64,000 bases of DNA, taken from DATJGR01 sp963787045. Its GTDB lineage: Bacteria; Pseudomonadota; Gammaproteobacteria; Pseudomonadales; Azotimanducaceae. The DNA lies in NCBI GenBank assembly GCA_963787045.1, contig CAWBBR010000025.1:124001-188000 (forward strand), given 5' to 3'. Under the pieces are notes generated by a model. It saw only the letters and a list, made by a program, of their open reading frames with translations, was not told the DNA's origin and searched no databases. The position numbers and the translations under genes are program-made. This document shows positions 53,584 through 61,058 of this stretch, piece after piece; positions within the stretch are counted from its first letter, which is position 1; each line of letters opens with the position of its first letter.

Positions 53584-54717
53584 ATGAAGAGATGGATTTC
53601 GCTCTGCCTGTTGTATTGCGTCGCGGCTTCGACGACTGCAGACCTTCCGGCTGAATCGGTGCTCGGCGTTGCGAAAGTCGCGACGCCGTACGGTCCGCAC
53701 CTCGCGTTGGTGCACGATTTCGCATTCAGCAATCTCATCGACTCGAAGTTCTCGTTGGTCGATGCGGATTCGCAGGCGTTTCTCGGCATGTTGAGCGCCG
53801 GTCAGTTCGCAACGCTCGACATGTCGGCCGCGCGCAACGAACTGTATGTCGGCGAGACGTACTACAGCCATGGCAGCCGCGGCACGCGCGCCGACCTCGT
53901 GACGGTCTACGACATGGCGACGCTGGGCGTGGTCGCCGAAATCGAGATCCCGACCAAGCGCGCCAACTCGGTGGTGAACAAAGCCAGTGCGAGCCTCACG
54001 GCCGACGGCCGCTTTCTCGTCGTGTTCAACATGAACCCGGCGATGTCGGTGAGCGTGGTCGATCTCGACAAGCGGCAGTTCGTCGGCGAGATACCCACGC
54101 CGGGTTGTGCGCTTGTTTATGCCACCGTCGAGCGCGGTTTCTTCATGTTGTGCGGCGACGGCAGCCTGCTCGCGATCACGCTCGACGAGCACGGCGCGCA
54201 GAAGAGCAGCAGCCACTCCAAGCCGTTCATCGACATCGACAAAGATCCGCTGACGGAGAAATCGAGCCGCATCGGATCGAACTGGTATTTCCCGAGCTAC
54301 CTCGGCCGCGTTCAGGTGATCGCCGCAGACAAGGAAGTGGCGCGCGTCGCCGATACGTGGTGGCTGACGACCGAGCAGGAGAGAAAAGACGGCTGGCGTC
54401 CGGCCGGCTGGCACTGGAGCGCCGGCCATCCCGACGGTCGCCTGTTCGTCGGCATGATCCCGAACGGTTACACCGGCAGCCACAAAGACCCGGCGACGGA
54501 AGTGTGGGTGTTCGACGTGGCGCGCAAGGCGCGCGTCGCGAAGATCGCGCTGAAGACCGCGGCCATCGCCATCGAAGTCACCGCGGACGCGTCGCCCCGC
54601 ATGCTCGTTGCGAATGTCGAAGGAACCGTGGATGTGTACGACGCAAATGCGGGCACGTACATGCACACGATCTATGGCGTCGGCGAAACGCCGTACATGA
54701 TTCACCGGATCGAGTGA
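53584..54717 (+). CDS. mauB: Amine dehydrogenase heavy (beta-propeller) subunit, MauB/AauB-like
   Basis: The 377-residue periplasmic large subunit of a TTQ amine dehydrogenase (methylamine or aromatic amine type). After a signal peptide (ISLCLLYCVAASTTA) come seven propeller blades with recurring strand motifs such as GETYYSHGSRGTRADLVTVYD, DGRFLVVFNMNPAMSVSVVD and HPDGRLFVGMIPNGYTGSHKDPATEVWVFD. Length is slightly shorter than family members (about 385-415). The light-chain gene follows 13 bases downstream. The family is clear; substrate preference (methylamine or aromatic amine) cannot be told from this subunit. Confidence 0.88.
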   Translation: MKRWISLCLLYCVAASTTADLPAESVLGVAKVATPYGPHLALVHDFAFSNLIDSKFSLVDADSQAFLGMLSAGQFATLDMSAARNELYVGETYYSHGSRGTRADLVTVYDMATLGVVAEIEIPTKRANSVVNKASASLTADGRFLVVFNMNPAMSVSVVDLDKRQFVGEIPTPGCALVYATVERGFFMLCGDGSLLAITLDEHGAQKSSSHSKPFIDIDKDPLTEKSSRIGSNWYFPSYLGRVQVIAADKEVARVADTWWLTTEQERKDGWRPAGWHWSAGHPDGRLFVGMIPNGYTGSHKDPATEVWVFDVARKARVAKIALKTAAIAIEVTADASPRMLVANVEGTVDVYDANAGTYMHTIYGVGETPYMIHRIE

Positions 54718-54730
54718 AGGCCTAAAAACT

Positions 54731-55279
54731 ATGCTCTGGTTCGATCGATGGATGGAGAACAGGGCGCGCGGCGTTGCGCGGCGCAGTTCCCGTCGCGGTT
54801 TCTTGAGCTTGTTGGCGACCAGTCTGGTCGGCGCGGCGGCGGTGCCGCTGTTGCCGGTCGCGCGCGCGGCAAGCCATGGTGGTGGCGAGTCGCACGTGCC
54901 GCCGCAAAGCACCGGTAATCCGGCGGATCCGGGAGATCCGTCGACGTGCGAGTACTGGCGCTACTGCGGTATCGACGGCTTCCTGTGCAGCTGCTGTGGC
55001 GGCACGCGTAACGAATGTCCGCCCGGCACGGAGATGTCGCCGCTCACCTGGATCGGCACCTGCGAGAATCCGGCCGACGGCAAGCGCTACGTCATCAGCT
55101 ACAACGACTGTTGCGGCAAGAGCAGCTGCGGACGGTGTCTGTGCAATCGCAACGACGGCGACAAGCCGGTGTATCGGCCGCAGTCGAACAACGACATCAA
55201 CTGGTGCATGGGTACCAAGAGCACCGTCTACAACTGTTCCACCGCGGTGATCCTCGGTACCGCCACGACCAGCAACTGA
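54731..55279 (+). CDS. mauA: TTQ amine dehydrogenase light subunit, MauA/AauA-like
   Basis: The 182-residue catalytic subunit, exported by a Tat signal (SRRGFLSLL, residues 20-28). Aligned to Paracoccus methylamine dehydrogenase light chain with a constant offset of 50 up to the second cofactor residue, it keeps both TTQ tryptophans (Trp107 for Trp57, Trp158 for Trp108), Asp82 (Asp32) and Asp126 (Asp76, catalytic), and all 12 disulfide cysteines. Thr122 of the model is Ser170 here. Two additional cysteines (89 and 133) are present. The maturation genes mauE, mauD and mauG are not found beside it. The positions come from my memory of the Paracoccus sequence. Confidence 0.92.
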   Translation: MLWFDRWMENRARGVARRSSRRGFLSLLATSLVGAAAVPLLPVARAASHGGGESHVPPQSTGNPADPGDPSTCEYWRYCGIDGFLCSCCGGTRNECPPGTEMSPLTWIGTCENPADGKRYVISYNDCCGKSSCGRCLCNRNDGDKPVYRPQSNNDINWCMGTKSTVYNCSTAVILGTATTSN

Positions 55280-55429
55280 TCCCGTCGATCCTCGTATGCG
55301 ATGTCACCTATTGGTGCGTTGCCCGTTCCATTTCGGTGCAATTCGTCGCGACATTGCGATCCAGCCCTGGAATTCGGGCGCGCCGAAGCGCACGCAGAAG
55401 TGCGCACAAATGTTGCATGCGTTGTCGGC

Positions 55430-57286
55430 GTGACCATCAACAACCCCAACGACCCGACCCGGTCGCCGATCCGGCGCTACCTGGAAGAACTGCATGCGCG
55501 GCTGTCGAAACTCGACACCGGTCGGGTCGCGACGTACATCCCTGAACTCGCCCGCGCCGATCCGGCGTGGTTCGGCCTGGTCATCGCGACGGTCGACGGT
55601 CACGTCTACGAAGTCGGCGCCACGCGGCAGCGGTTCACCATCCAGTCGATTTCGAAGCCGCTGATCTACGGCGTGGCGCTCGAGGATCGCGGCGGCGAAC
55701 GGGTGCGCCAGGCGATCGGCGTCGAGCCGAGCGGCGATGCGTTCAACTCGATCAGTCTCGAACCCGGCACCGGCCGGCCGCTGAATCCGATGATCAACGC
55801 CGGCGCCATTGCGACTTCGTCGCTCGTGGCGGGCGCCACGGCCGAAGCGCGAGTCGCGCGCGTGGTCGATGCGATTTCCGCCTACGCCGGTCGCGCGCTC
55901 GAGATCGATAGCGCGGTATTCGAATCGGAACGCGCGACCGGGCACCGCAATCGCGCCATCGGCCACATGCTGCGCAATTACGGGATCGTCAGCGAAGACC
56001 CCGAGCCGGCGCTCGAACTCTACTTCAAGCAGTGTTCGATTCTGATCGACTGCCGCGACCTGGCGATGATCGGTGCGACGCTGGCCAACGGCGGCGTCAA
56101 TCCGGTGAGCGGCGCGCGCGCGGTGCGCTCCGAGTTCGTCGACCAGATTCTGAGCGTGATGACGACGTGCGGAATGTACGACTTCGCCGGCGAATGGGTT
56201 TACCGCGTCGGTATGCCGGCGAAGAGCGGCGTGGGCGGCGGCATCGTCGCGGTGCTGCCCGGACAACTCGGCATCGGCGTGTTTTCGCCCGCGTTGGACG
56301 AGCGCGGCAACAGCGTGCGCGGCGTAGCGGTGTGCGAAGCGCTGTCGAACGACCTCGGCTTGCACTTCCTGCATCCGCCGCGCCCTTCGGTATCCACGGT
56401 CCGCGCCCGTTACACGCTTGCCACCGTGCGCTCCAAACGACGCCGACCGGCCAACGAAGCGCATCTCCTCGACGAACACGGCGCGCGCGCGGCGATCTAC
56501 GAACTGCAAGGCGACCTGCGCTTTACGACGGTGGAGCGCGTGGTGCGCGAGATCATCGACAGCGGCGCGGCAATCGACTTCGCAGTGCTCGATTTCAAAC
56601 GCGTTGCGCACGTCGACGCGCCGGCGACCCGGATGCTCGCCGCATTGACGCAACGCTGCGCCGCCGAAGGCCGCCACCTGGTATTCACGCGCGTGCGGCG
56701 CGGCGATCTGCTCGCGTCGTTCGGCGCGGAACTCGACCCGAGGGCGGCCGACGCGGTGAGTTTTCAGCCGCAGCTCGATCTCGGCCTCGAGTGGTGCGAA
56801 AGACAATTGCTGGAGCGTTATGCGGTGCGCCGCGCCGCCACGCCGCGCGGTGGATTGCTGGAGCATCGCCTCTGTGCGGGCGTCAGCGCGTCGGACGTTG
56901 CGTATCTCGAACGCATCGTCGAGCGGCGCGAGTACGAGCCGGGTGCGTCGATCGTGCATCGCGGCGACCCTGCGGATGCGTTGTACTTCCTCGTAAAGGG
57001 CGACGTCAGCGTGGTGGTGGAACTGCCGAAAGGCGGCTACAAGCGTCTGTCCACGTTGACGCCGGGGATGGGATTCGGCGAATCGGCGCTGATCGCCGGC
57101 GGCGTGCGCTCTGCAGACGTTCGCGCCGACTCGGCGGTGGAGTGCTACGCGCTCACGACCACCGCGTTCGGGAACCTCGAACGCGAGCGGCCGCGGTTGA
57201 TGATCGGGCTGTTGATGAATCTGTTGCGCAGCGGCACCGAAATGTCGGCGCGATTGACGGCCGAAGTGGCCGCGCTCGAAGGGTGA
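55430..57286 (+). CDS. glsA: Glutaminase A fused to STAS and cyclic-nucleotide-binding domains
   Basis: A 618-residue fusion. The N-terminal 310 residues are a serine-dependent beta-lactamase-like glutaminase (glutamine to glutamate and ammonia), with SISK (SxxK) in FTIQSISKPLIYGV, NPMINAGAIA, and KSGVGGGI. Next is a STAS domain (about 330-440; FAVLDFKRVAHVDAPATRMLAAL), then a cNMP-binding domain (about 470-600; RGDPADALYFLVKGDVSVVVE and GFGESALIAGGVRSADVRA). I chose the GTG at 55430, close to the usual glutaminase start; a longer reading from 55301 has no family match. The fusion suggests regulation by a ligand or partner. It converges on a tetR gene three bases away. Confidence 0.88.
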   Translation: MTINNPNDPTRSPIRRYLEELHARLSKLDTGRVATYIPELARADPAWFGLVIATVDGHVYEVGATRQRFTIQSISKPLIYGVALEDRGGERVRQAIGVEPSGDAFNSISLEPGTGRPLNPMINAGAIATSSLVAGATAEARVARVVDAISAYAGRALEIDSAVFESERATGHRNRAIGHMLRNYGIVSEDPEPALELYFKQCSILIDCRDLAMIGATLANGGVNPVSGARAVRSEFVDQILSVMTTCGMYDFAGEWVYRVGMPAKSGVGGGIVAVLPGQLGIGVFSPALDERGNSVRGVAVCEALSNDLGLHFLHPPRPSVSTVRARYTLATVRSKRRRPANEAHLLDEHGARAAIYELQGDLRFTTVERVVREIIDSGAAIDFAVLDFKRVAHVDAPATRMLAALTQRCAAEGRHLVFTRVRRGDLLASFGAELDPRAADAVSFQPQLDLGLEWCERQLLERYAVRRAATPRGGLLEHRLCAGVSASDVAYLERIVERREYEPGASIVHRGDPADALYFLVKGDVSVVVELPKGGYKRLSTLTPGMGFGESALIAGGVRSADVRADSAVECYALTTTAFGNLERERPRLMIGLLMNLLRSGTEMSARLTAEVAALEG

Positions 57287-57289
57287 ACG

Positions 57290-57970
57290 TCAGGCGCGAA
57301 CCATGCGGCGCGCCCTGCGTTTCGTCCGCGTCGCGCGCGTCACCGAAGCGGCACCGCAGATGAGCGCCACGCCGGACTGGGCCAGCGCCCGCAGCGCAGC
57401 GCGAGCATCACCGGCGCGGGAGCGCATCGCGAGCGAATGCAGAATGGCGGACGCGATACCGGCGAGCGCCACCGGGTCGGCCGATGCGGCGAGTTCCCCT
57501 TGCGCCTGCGCAACGCGCAGCCGTTGTTCGAACAACCGGTCGAACTCGCGCAAGCCGCGGCCGAGGCGCTCGCGCACGTCTGCATCCGTCATCGATTCGG
57601 TAACGGCGGTACCGATCAGAAAGCAGCCGCGCGCCGCGCCCTTCGTCGGAAAGTACATGGCCAGCGCGCCGTCGTAGACGCGCATCAGCGCGTCGCGCAG
57701 CGGTAGTTCGTCGTCGAGCGCCGCTTCCATCTGGCTGCGTCCCTCGGCGATGTAGCGTTCCAGCGCAGCCGCGTACAACGCGTGCTTGTCGCCGAATGCG
57801 CCGTACAGGCTGGGCCGGTTCATGCGCGTGGCCTCGCTCAACGCGTCGAGCGACGTGGCCGAGTAGCCCTGCCGCCAGAATGCCTCGGTGGCGCGTTCGA
57901 GTGCCTCGCCCGGGTCGTATGACCGCGGTCGGCCGCGGCGGATCTCGTTTGTCGTCACATCGATCCCCAT
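57290..57970 (-). CDS. TetR-family transcriptional regulator
   Basis: A 226-residue repressor. The N-terminal helix-turn-helix domain has GRPRSYDPGEALERATEAFWRQGYSATSLDALSEATRMNRPSLYGAFGDKHALY, the classical TetR pattern. The C-terminal domain is helical. It diverges from the GST gene across 94 bases that contain a palindromic element, and probably represses it and itself. Its inducer is unknown. Confidence 0.92.
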   Translation of the reverse strand: MGIDVTTNEIRRGRPRSYDPGEALERATEAFWRQGYSATSLDALSEATRMNRPSLYGAFGDKHALYAAALERYIAEGRSQMEAALDDELPLRDALMRVYDGALAMYFPTKGAARGCFLIGTAVTESMTDADVRERLGRGLREFDRLFEQRLRVAQAQGELAASADPVALAGIASAILHSLAMRSRAGDARAALRALAQSGVALICGAASVTRATRTKRRARRMVRA

Positions 57971-58027
57971 CGGTACAAAAATATCGTCAAATCGGTGGAA
58001 ATGATATCAGATATGGCGGTATTGTAT

Positions 58028-58048
58028 TTATGTACTGATTTGTACAAA
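58028..58048. promoter_or_regulatory. Putative TetR operator between tetR and GST genes
   Basis: The 94-base gap between divergent genes is unusually AT-rich. It holds a perfect 10-base palindrome TTTGTACAAA (58039-58048) and a nearby TGTAC copy (58031-58035); GGTACAAAA occurs close to the tetR start at 57972. These repeated GTAC cores fit a dimeric repressor site overlapping the GST promoter. It is a pattern only. Confidence 0.55.
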
Positions 58049-58064
58049 ACAAAGGGAGACGTAC

Positions 58065-58709
58065 ATGAACCTCTATTTCTCACCGTTGGCCTGTTCGCTG
58101 GCGACCCGGATCGCGCTGTACGAAGCCGATGCGCAGGCGCAGTTCACCCAGGTCGATACGCGATCGAAACGAGTCTCCGATGGCTCGGACTTCCTTGCGG
58201 TAGCGCCGATGGGCCAAGTGCCCGCGCTGCGGACCGACGACGGCGCGCTGCTCACCGAAAACGCGGCGGTGTTGCAGTACGTGGCGGACCGGTTTCCGGC
58301 GGCGCAACTCGCGCCCGCTTCGGGCCTCATGCGGGCACGGTTGCAGCAGTGGCTCGGCTTCATCGGCACCGAGATTCACAAAGCGATCTTCATTCCGTTG
58401 CTCGATCCGCGCGCCAACGATGCCGTAAAGGCGTATGCGCGCGACAAGATCGCGTTGCGGATGGGCGTGCTGCAGCAGCACCTGAGCGACAACGAATTTC
58501 TGCTGCCGCAGTTCTCCGTGGCCGATGCATATCTGGTGACGGTGCTCAACTGGGCCGCGTTCACCGGCGTGGATCTCGCGCAATGGCCGGCGGTGCGCGA
58601 CTATTTCGCGCGCGTGCAGCAGCGCCCGAACGTGGCGAGAGCATTCGGCGACGAGTTCGCGCTGTATCGCGACGCGCAAGCCAAGGTACAAGCGGCGGCG
58701 CAGCGATGA
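58065..58709 (+). CDS. Glutathione S-transferase (BphK/beta-class type)
   Basis: A 214-residue cytosolic glutathione transferase. It has an N-terminal thioredoxin fold starting MNLYFSPLACSLATRIAL with Cys10 as beta-class residue, VPALRTDDGALLTENAAVLQYVAD (glutathione gamma-glutamyl site with Glu-Asn in place of ES) and an all-helical C-terminal domain with FSVADAYLVTVLNW. It follows an AAAGGGAG ribosome site. It overlaps the next gene by four bases and is probably controlled by the divergent TetR. Confidence 0.92.
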   Translation: MNLYFSPLACSLATRIALYEADAQAQFTQVDTRSKRVSDGSDFLAVAPMGQVPALRTDDGALLTENAAVLQYVADRFPAAQLAPASGLMRARLQQWLGFIGTEIHKAIFIPLLDPRANDAVKAYARDKIALRMGVLQQHLSDNEFLLPQFSVADAYLVTVLNWAAFTGVDLAQWPAVRDYFARVQQRPNVARAFGDEFALYRDAQAKVQAAAQR

Positions 58710-59074
58710 CCTCGCCGATCGAGGTGGAAACCGCGGCGGTGATCCGCCGCTTCAACGACGCGTTCCAGCTGCACGATCCATCGTTGCTCGACGATCTGAT
58801 CGCGCCGGATTGCGTGCTCGAGAATTCGACGCCGGCGCCGGATGGGTCGCGCCACGTCGGCCGCGAGGCGTGCCTGGCGCTGTGGAAAGGCATCGTCACT
58901 ACACCGGGCACGCGCTTCGACCTCGAAGACGTGATGGTCGCCGGGGAACGCGCGACGATTCGCTGGCGCTTTCGATGGGGCGACGACCACGCCAGTTCGG
59001 TACGCGGCGTGAACCTGATGCACGTGCGTAACGGTCTCATCGTCGAAGGCATGGGCTACGTAAAAGGCAGTTAG
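58706..59074 (+). CDS. SnoaL-like/nuclear transport factor 2-fold protein
   Basis: A 122-residue small protein of the NTF2-like/SnoaL-like fold: VIRRFNDAFQLHDPSLLDDLIAPDCVLEN, then ALWKGIVTTPG and TIRWRFRWGDDHASSVRGVNLMHVRNGLIVEG. The fold is used by hydrolases, isomerases and binding proteins; no catalytic set can be named. It is coupled to the GST gene (ATGA), so it is probably part of the same TetR-controlled detoxification unit. Confidence 0.82.
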   Translation: MTSPIEVETAAVIRRFNDAFQLHDPSLLDDLIAPDCVLENSTPAPDGSRHVGREACLALWKGIVTTPGTRFDLEDVMVAGERATIRWRFRWGDDHASSVRGVNLMHVRNGLIVEGMGYVKGS

Positions 59075-59135
59075 TTGCCCGTCGTCCGGGCAAATCCAAT
59101 AGCATGCTTCGTGCACTCGATGAAGGCGGAGCGGC

Positions 59136-60266
59136 GTGGAGACGGGCGAAGACACACCGGCGACCGAAGCGGACGACAGGTTTCCGATCGTCGTGCGCAG
59201 CGTTGCGCTCGCGGTGGTCGCGGTGTGCGCCGCGCTGTGGCTGCTCGACTGGGCGGCGGAAGTCTTCATACCCGTGCTGCTCGGCCTGATGTTCAGCTAC
59301 GCGCTGACGCCGATCGTCGATCGGCTGGAGAGGTGGCACATACCGCGCGCGATCGGCGCGGCGGTGCTGCTGGTGTCGATCATCGGCGGCACCGTGGCGA
59401 CCATGTATTCGATGGAAGACGATGCGAATGCGTTGATCGAGTCGCTGCCCGACACCGCGCAGAAGATCCGCCAGGCGCTGCGGCCGCAGACGCACACGCC
59501 GGACAGCGCGATCGCGAACATGCAGGCTGCGGCGACGCAGATCGAGCAGGCCGCCGCCGACACCGGCACGGCGAAGCCGTCAGGCGGCGTGACGCGCGTG
59601 CAGATCGAAGCGCCCAAGTTCGACATCAAGGAACATCTGTGGAGCGGCACCCTCGGGCTGGTGGCGTTGCTCGGCCAGGCGACCGTCGTCTTTTTCGTCA
59701 CGTTCTTTCTGCTCGTCTCGGGCGACACGTTCCGGCGGAAGATGGCGAGCATCGCCGGGCCCACCTTCAGCAAGAAGCGCATCACGGTAGAGGCGCTCGA
59801 CGAGATCACCGACCAGATCAAGCGCTATCTGCTGGTGCAGTTGCTCCTCAGTGTGCTCGTTGGGGTTGCGACCTGGGGCGCGTTCCTGTGGATCGGTCTA
59901 GCGCATGCAGCGGTGTGGGGTATCTTGTCGGGCGTACTCAATCTGGTTCCGTATTTCGGTGCGATTGCCGTTACAGGAGGCTCGGCGCTGGTTGGTTTCG
60001 TGCAATTCGGCGAGTTCCAGGCCGCGTTGATCGTCGCCGGCGCTTCCCTGGTGATCCACAGCATCGTCGGGTACGTGCTGACGCCGTGGCTGACCGGACG
60101 GGCGAGCAGCATGAACCCGGTCGTGGTATTCGTCGGAGTGCTGGCGTGGGGATGGCTCTGGGGCATATGGGGTTTGCTGCTCGGGATGCCGATCATGCTG
60201 GCGATCAAGGCGGTCTGCGATCGAGTCGACGAACTGAAGCCGATCGGCGAGTTGTTGGGGGAGTGA
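59136..60266 (+). CDS. AI-2E family transporter (PerM-like)
   Basis: A 376-residue inner-membrane protein of the AI-2E/PerM family, with about seven to eight transmembrane segments. It opens with a charged N-terminus, then VLLGLMFSYALTPIVDRLER, a long soluble loop (residues 110-165), and a C-terminal half with VWGILSGVLNLVPYFGAI and SMNPVVVFVGVLAWGWLWGIWGLLLGMPIM, the family signature. Exact substrate is unknown. It starts at GTG and is followed by a PhyH gene after five bases. Confidence 0.88.
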   Translation: METGEDTPATEADDRFPIVVRSVALAVVAVCAALWLLDWAAEVFIPVLLGLMFSYALTPIVDRLERWHIPRAIGAAVLLVSIIGGTVATMYSMEDDANALIESLPDTAQKIRQALRPQTHTPDSAIANMQAAATQIEQAAADTGTAKPSGGVTRVQIEAPKFDIKEHLWSGTLGLVALLGQATVVFFVTFFLLVSGDTFRRKMASIAGPTFSKKRITVEALDEITDQIKRYLLVQLLLSVLVGVATWGAFLWIGLAHAAVWGILSGVLNLVPYFGAIAVTGGSALVGFVQFGEFQAALIVAGASLVIHSIVGYVLTPWLTGRASSMNPVVVFVGVLAWGWLWGIWGLLLGMPIMLAIKAVCDRVDELKPIGELLGE

Positions 60267-60270
60267 ACCC

Positions 60271-61053
60271 GTGAACCTGCTTCCGAAGCCCACGCGCGAC
60301 CTCGATCGGGCCGAGCACGACATCGCAACGTACGGCCTGTGTCTCGTCGAAGACGTGTTGAGCGCGGACCAGCTGGAGCGGGCGCGGACGGCCTTGTACA
60401 AAGCGGCTGCCGACGACCGCGCGCAGGGGCGCGAACAACCGCGCTTCGGCCTGGATTACGGCGACGCCAATCAGCGTGTGTGGAACGTGTTGAATCGCGA
60501 TCCGATCTTTGCCGACCTCGTGCAGCATCCCGCGGCGCTGCACCTGATCCGTGCGGTGATCGGCTGGCCCGCGCTGCTCGGCAATCTGTCGGCCAATATC
60601 GTGGGTCCCGGTGCCGACGCCAGCGTGCTGCACGCCGATCAGATTTTCGTTCCGGAGCCGTGGCCGCCTGCGCCGCAAGGCATGAACGTCGCGTGGTGTC
60701 TCGACGAATTCAGCGCGCAGAACGGCGGCACCCGGGTGGTGCCGCGCAGTCACTTGCGCAGTCGCAATCCGATGCCGTCGGATGTCGATGAGTCGGTGCC
60801 GATCGAAGCCCCGCCCGGCACGATGATGGTGTTCGAGAGCCGCGTGTGGCATCGCACGGGTCGTAACACCACGGCGTCGACCCATCGCGCCGGATTGTTC
60901 GGCTGGTACACGCGGCCGATCTATCGCACGCAGGAGAACTGGTTCCTCGCCCTCGATGCCTCGGTTCGGGAAGACGCTTCGGACACCTTATTGCAGTTGT
61001 TGGCGTACAAGACCGAAGGGCTCGGTCTCGTGAATGGCCGTTCGCCGATGTAG
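60271..61053 (+). CDS. Phytanoyl-CoA dioxygenase (PhyH) family protein
   Basis: A 260-residue Fe(II)/2-oxoglutarate-dependent dioxygenase. The iron ligands appear as His-Ala-Asp in LHADQIF (about residues 116-118) and His in VWHRTGRN (about 189), with Arg nearby for 2-oxoglutarate. GGTRVVPRSHLRSRN is a family motif. It is five bases after the AI-2E gene and converges on the tyrosine-rich lipoprotein gene. Substrate unknown; hydroxylation of a fatty acyl or natural product is common. Confidence 0.88.
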   Translation: MNLLPKPTRDLDRAEHDIATYGLCLVEDVLSADQLERARTALYKAAADDRAQGREQPRFGLDYGDANQRVWNVLNRDPIFADLVQHPAALHLIRAVIGWPALLGNLSANIVGPGADASVLHADQIFVPEPWPPAPQGMNVAWCLDEFSAQNGGTRVVPRSHLRSRNPMPSDVDESVPIEAPPGTMMVFESRVWHRTGRNTTASTHRAGLFGWYTRPIYRTQENWFLALDASVREDASDTLLQLLAYKTEGLGLVNGRSPM

Positions 61054-61058
61054 CGACG

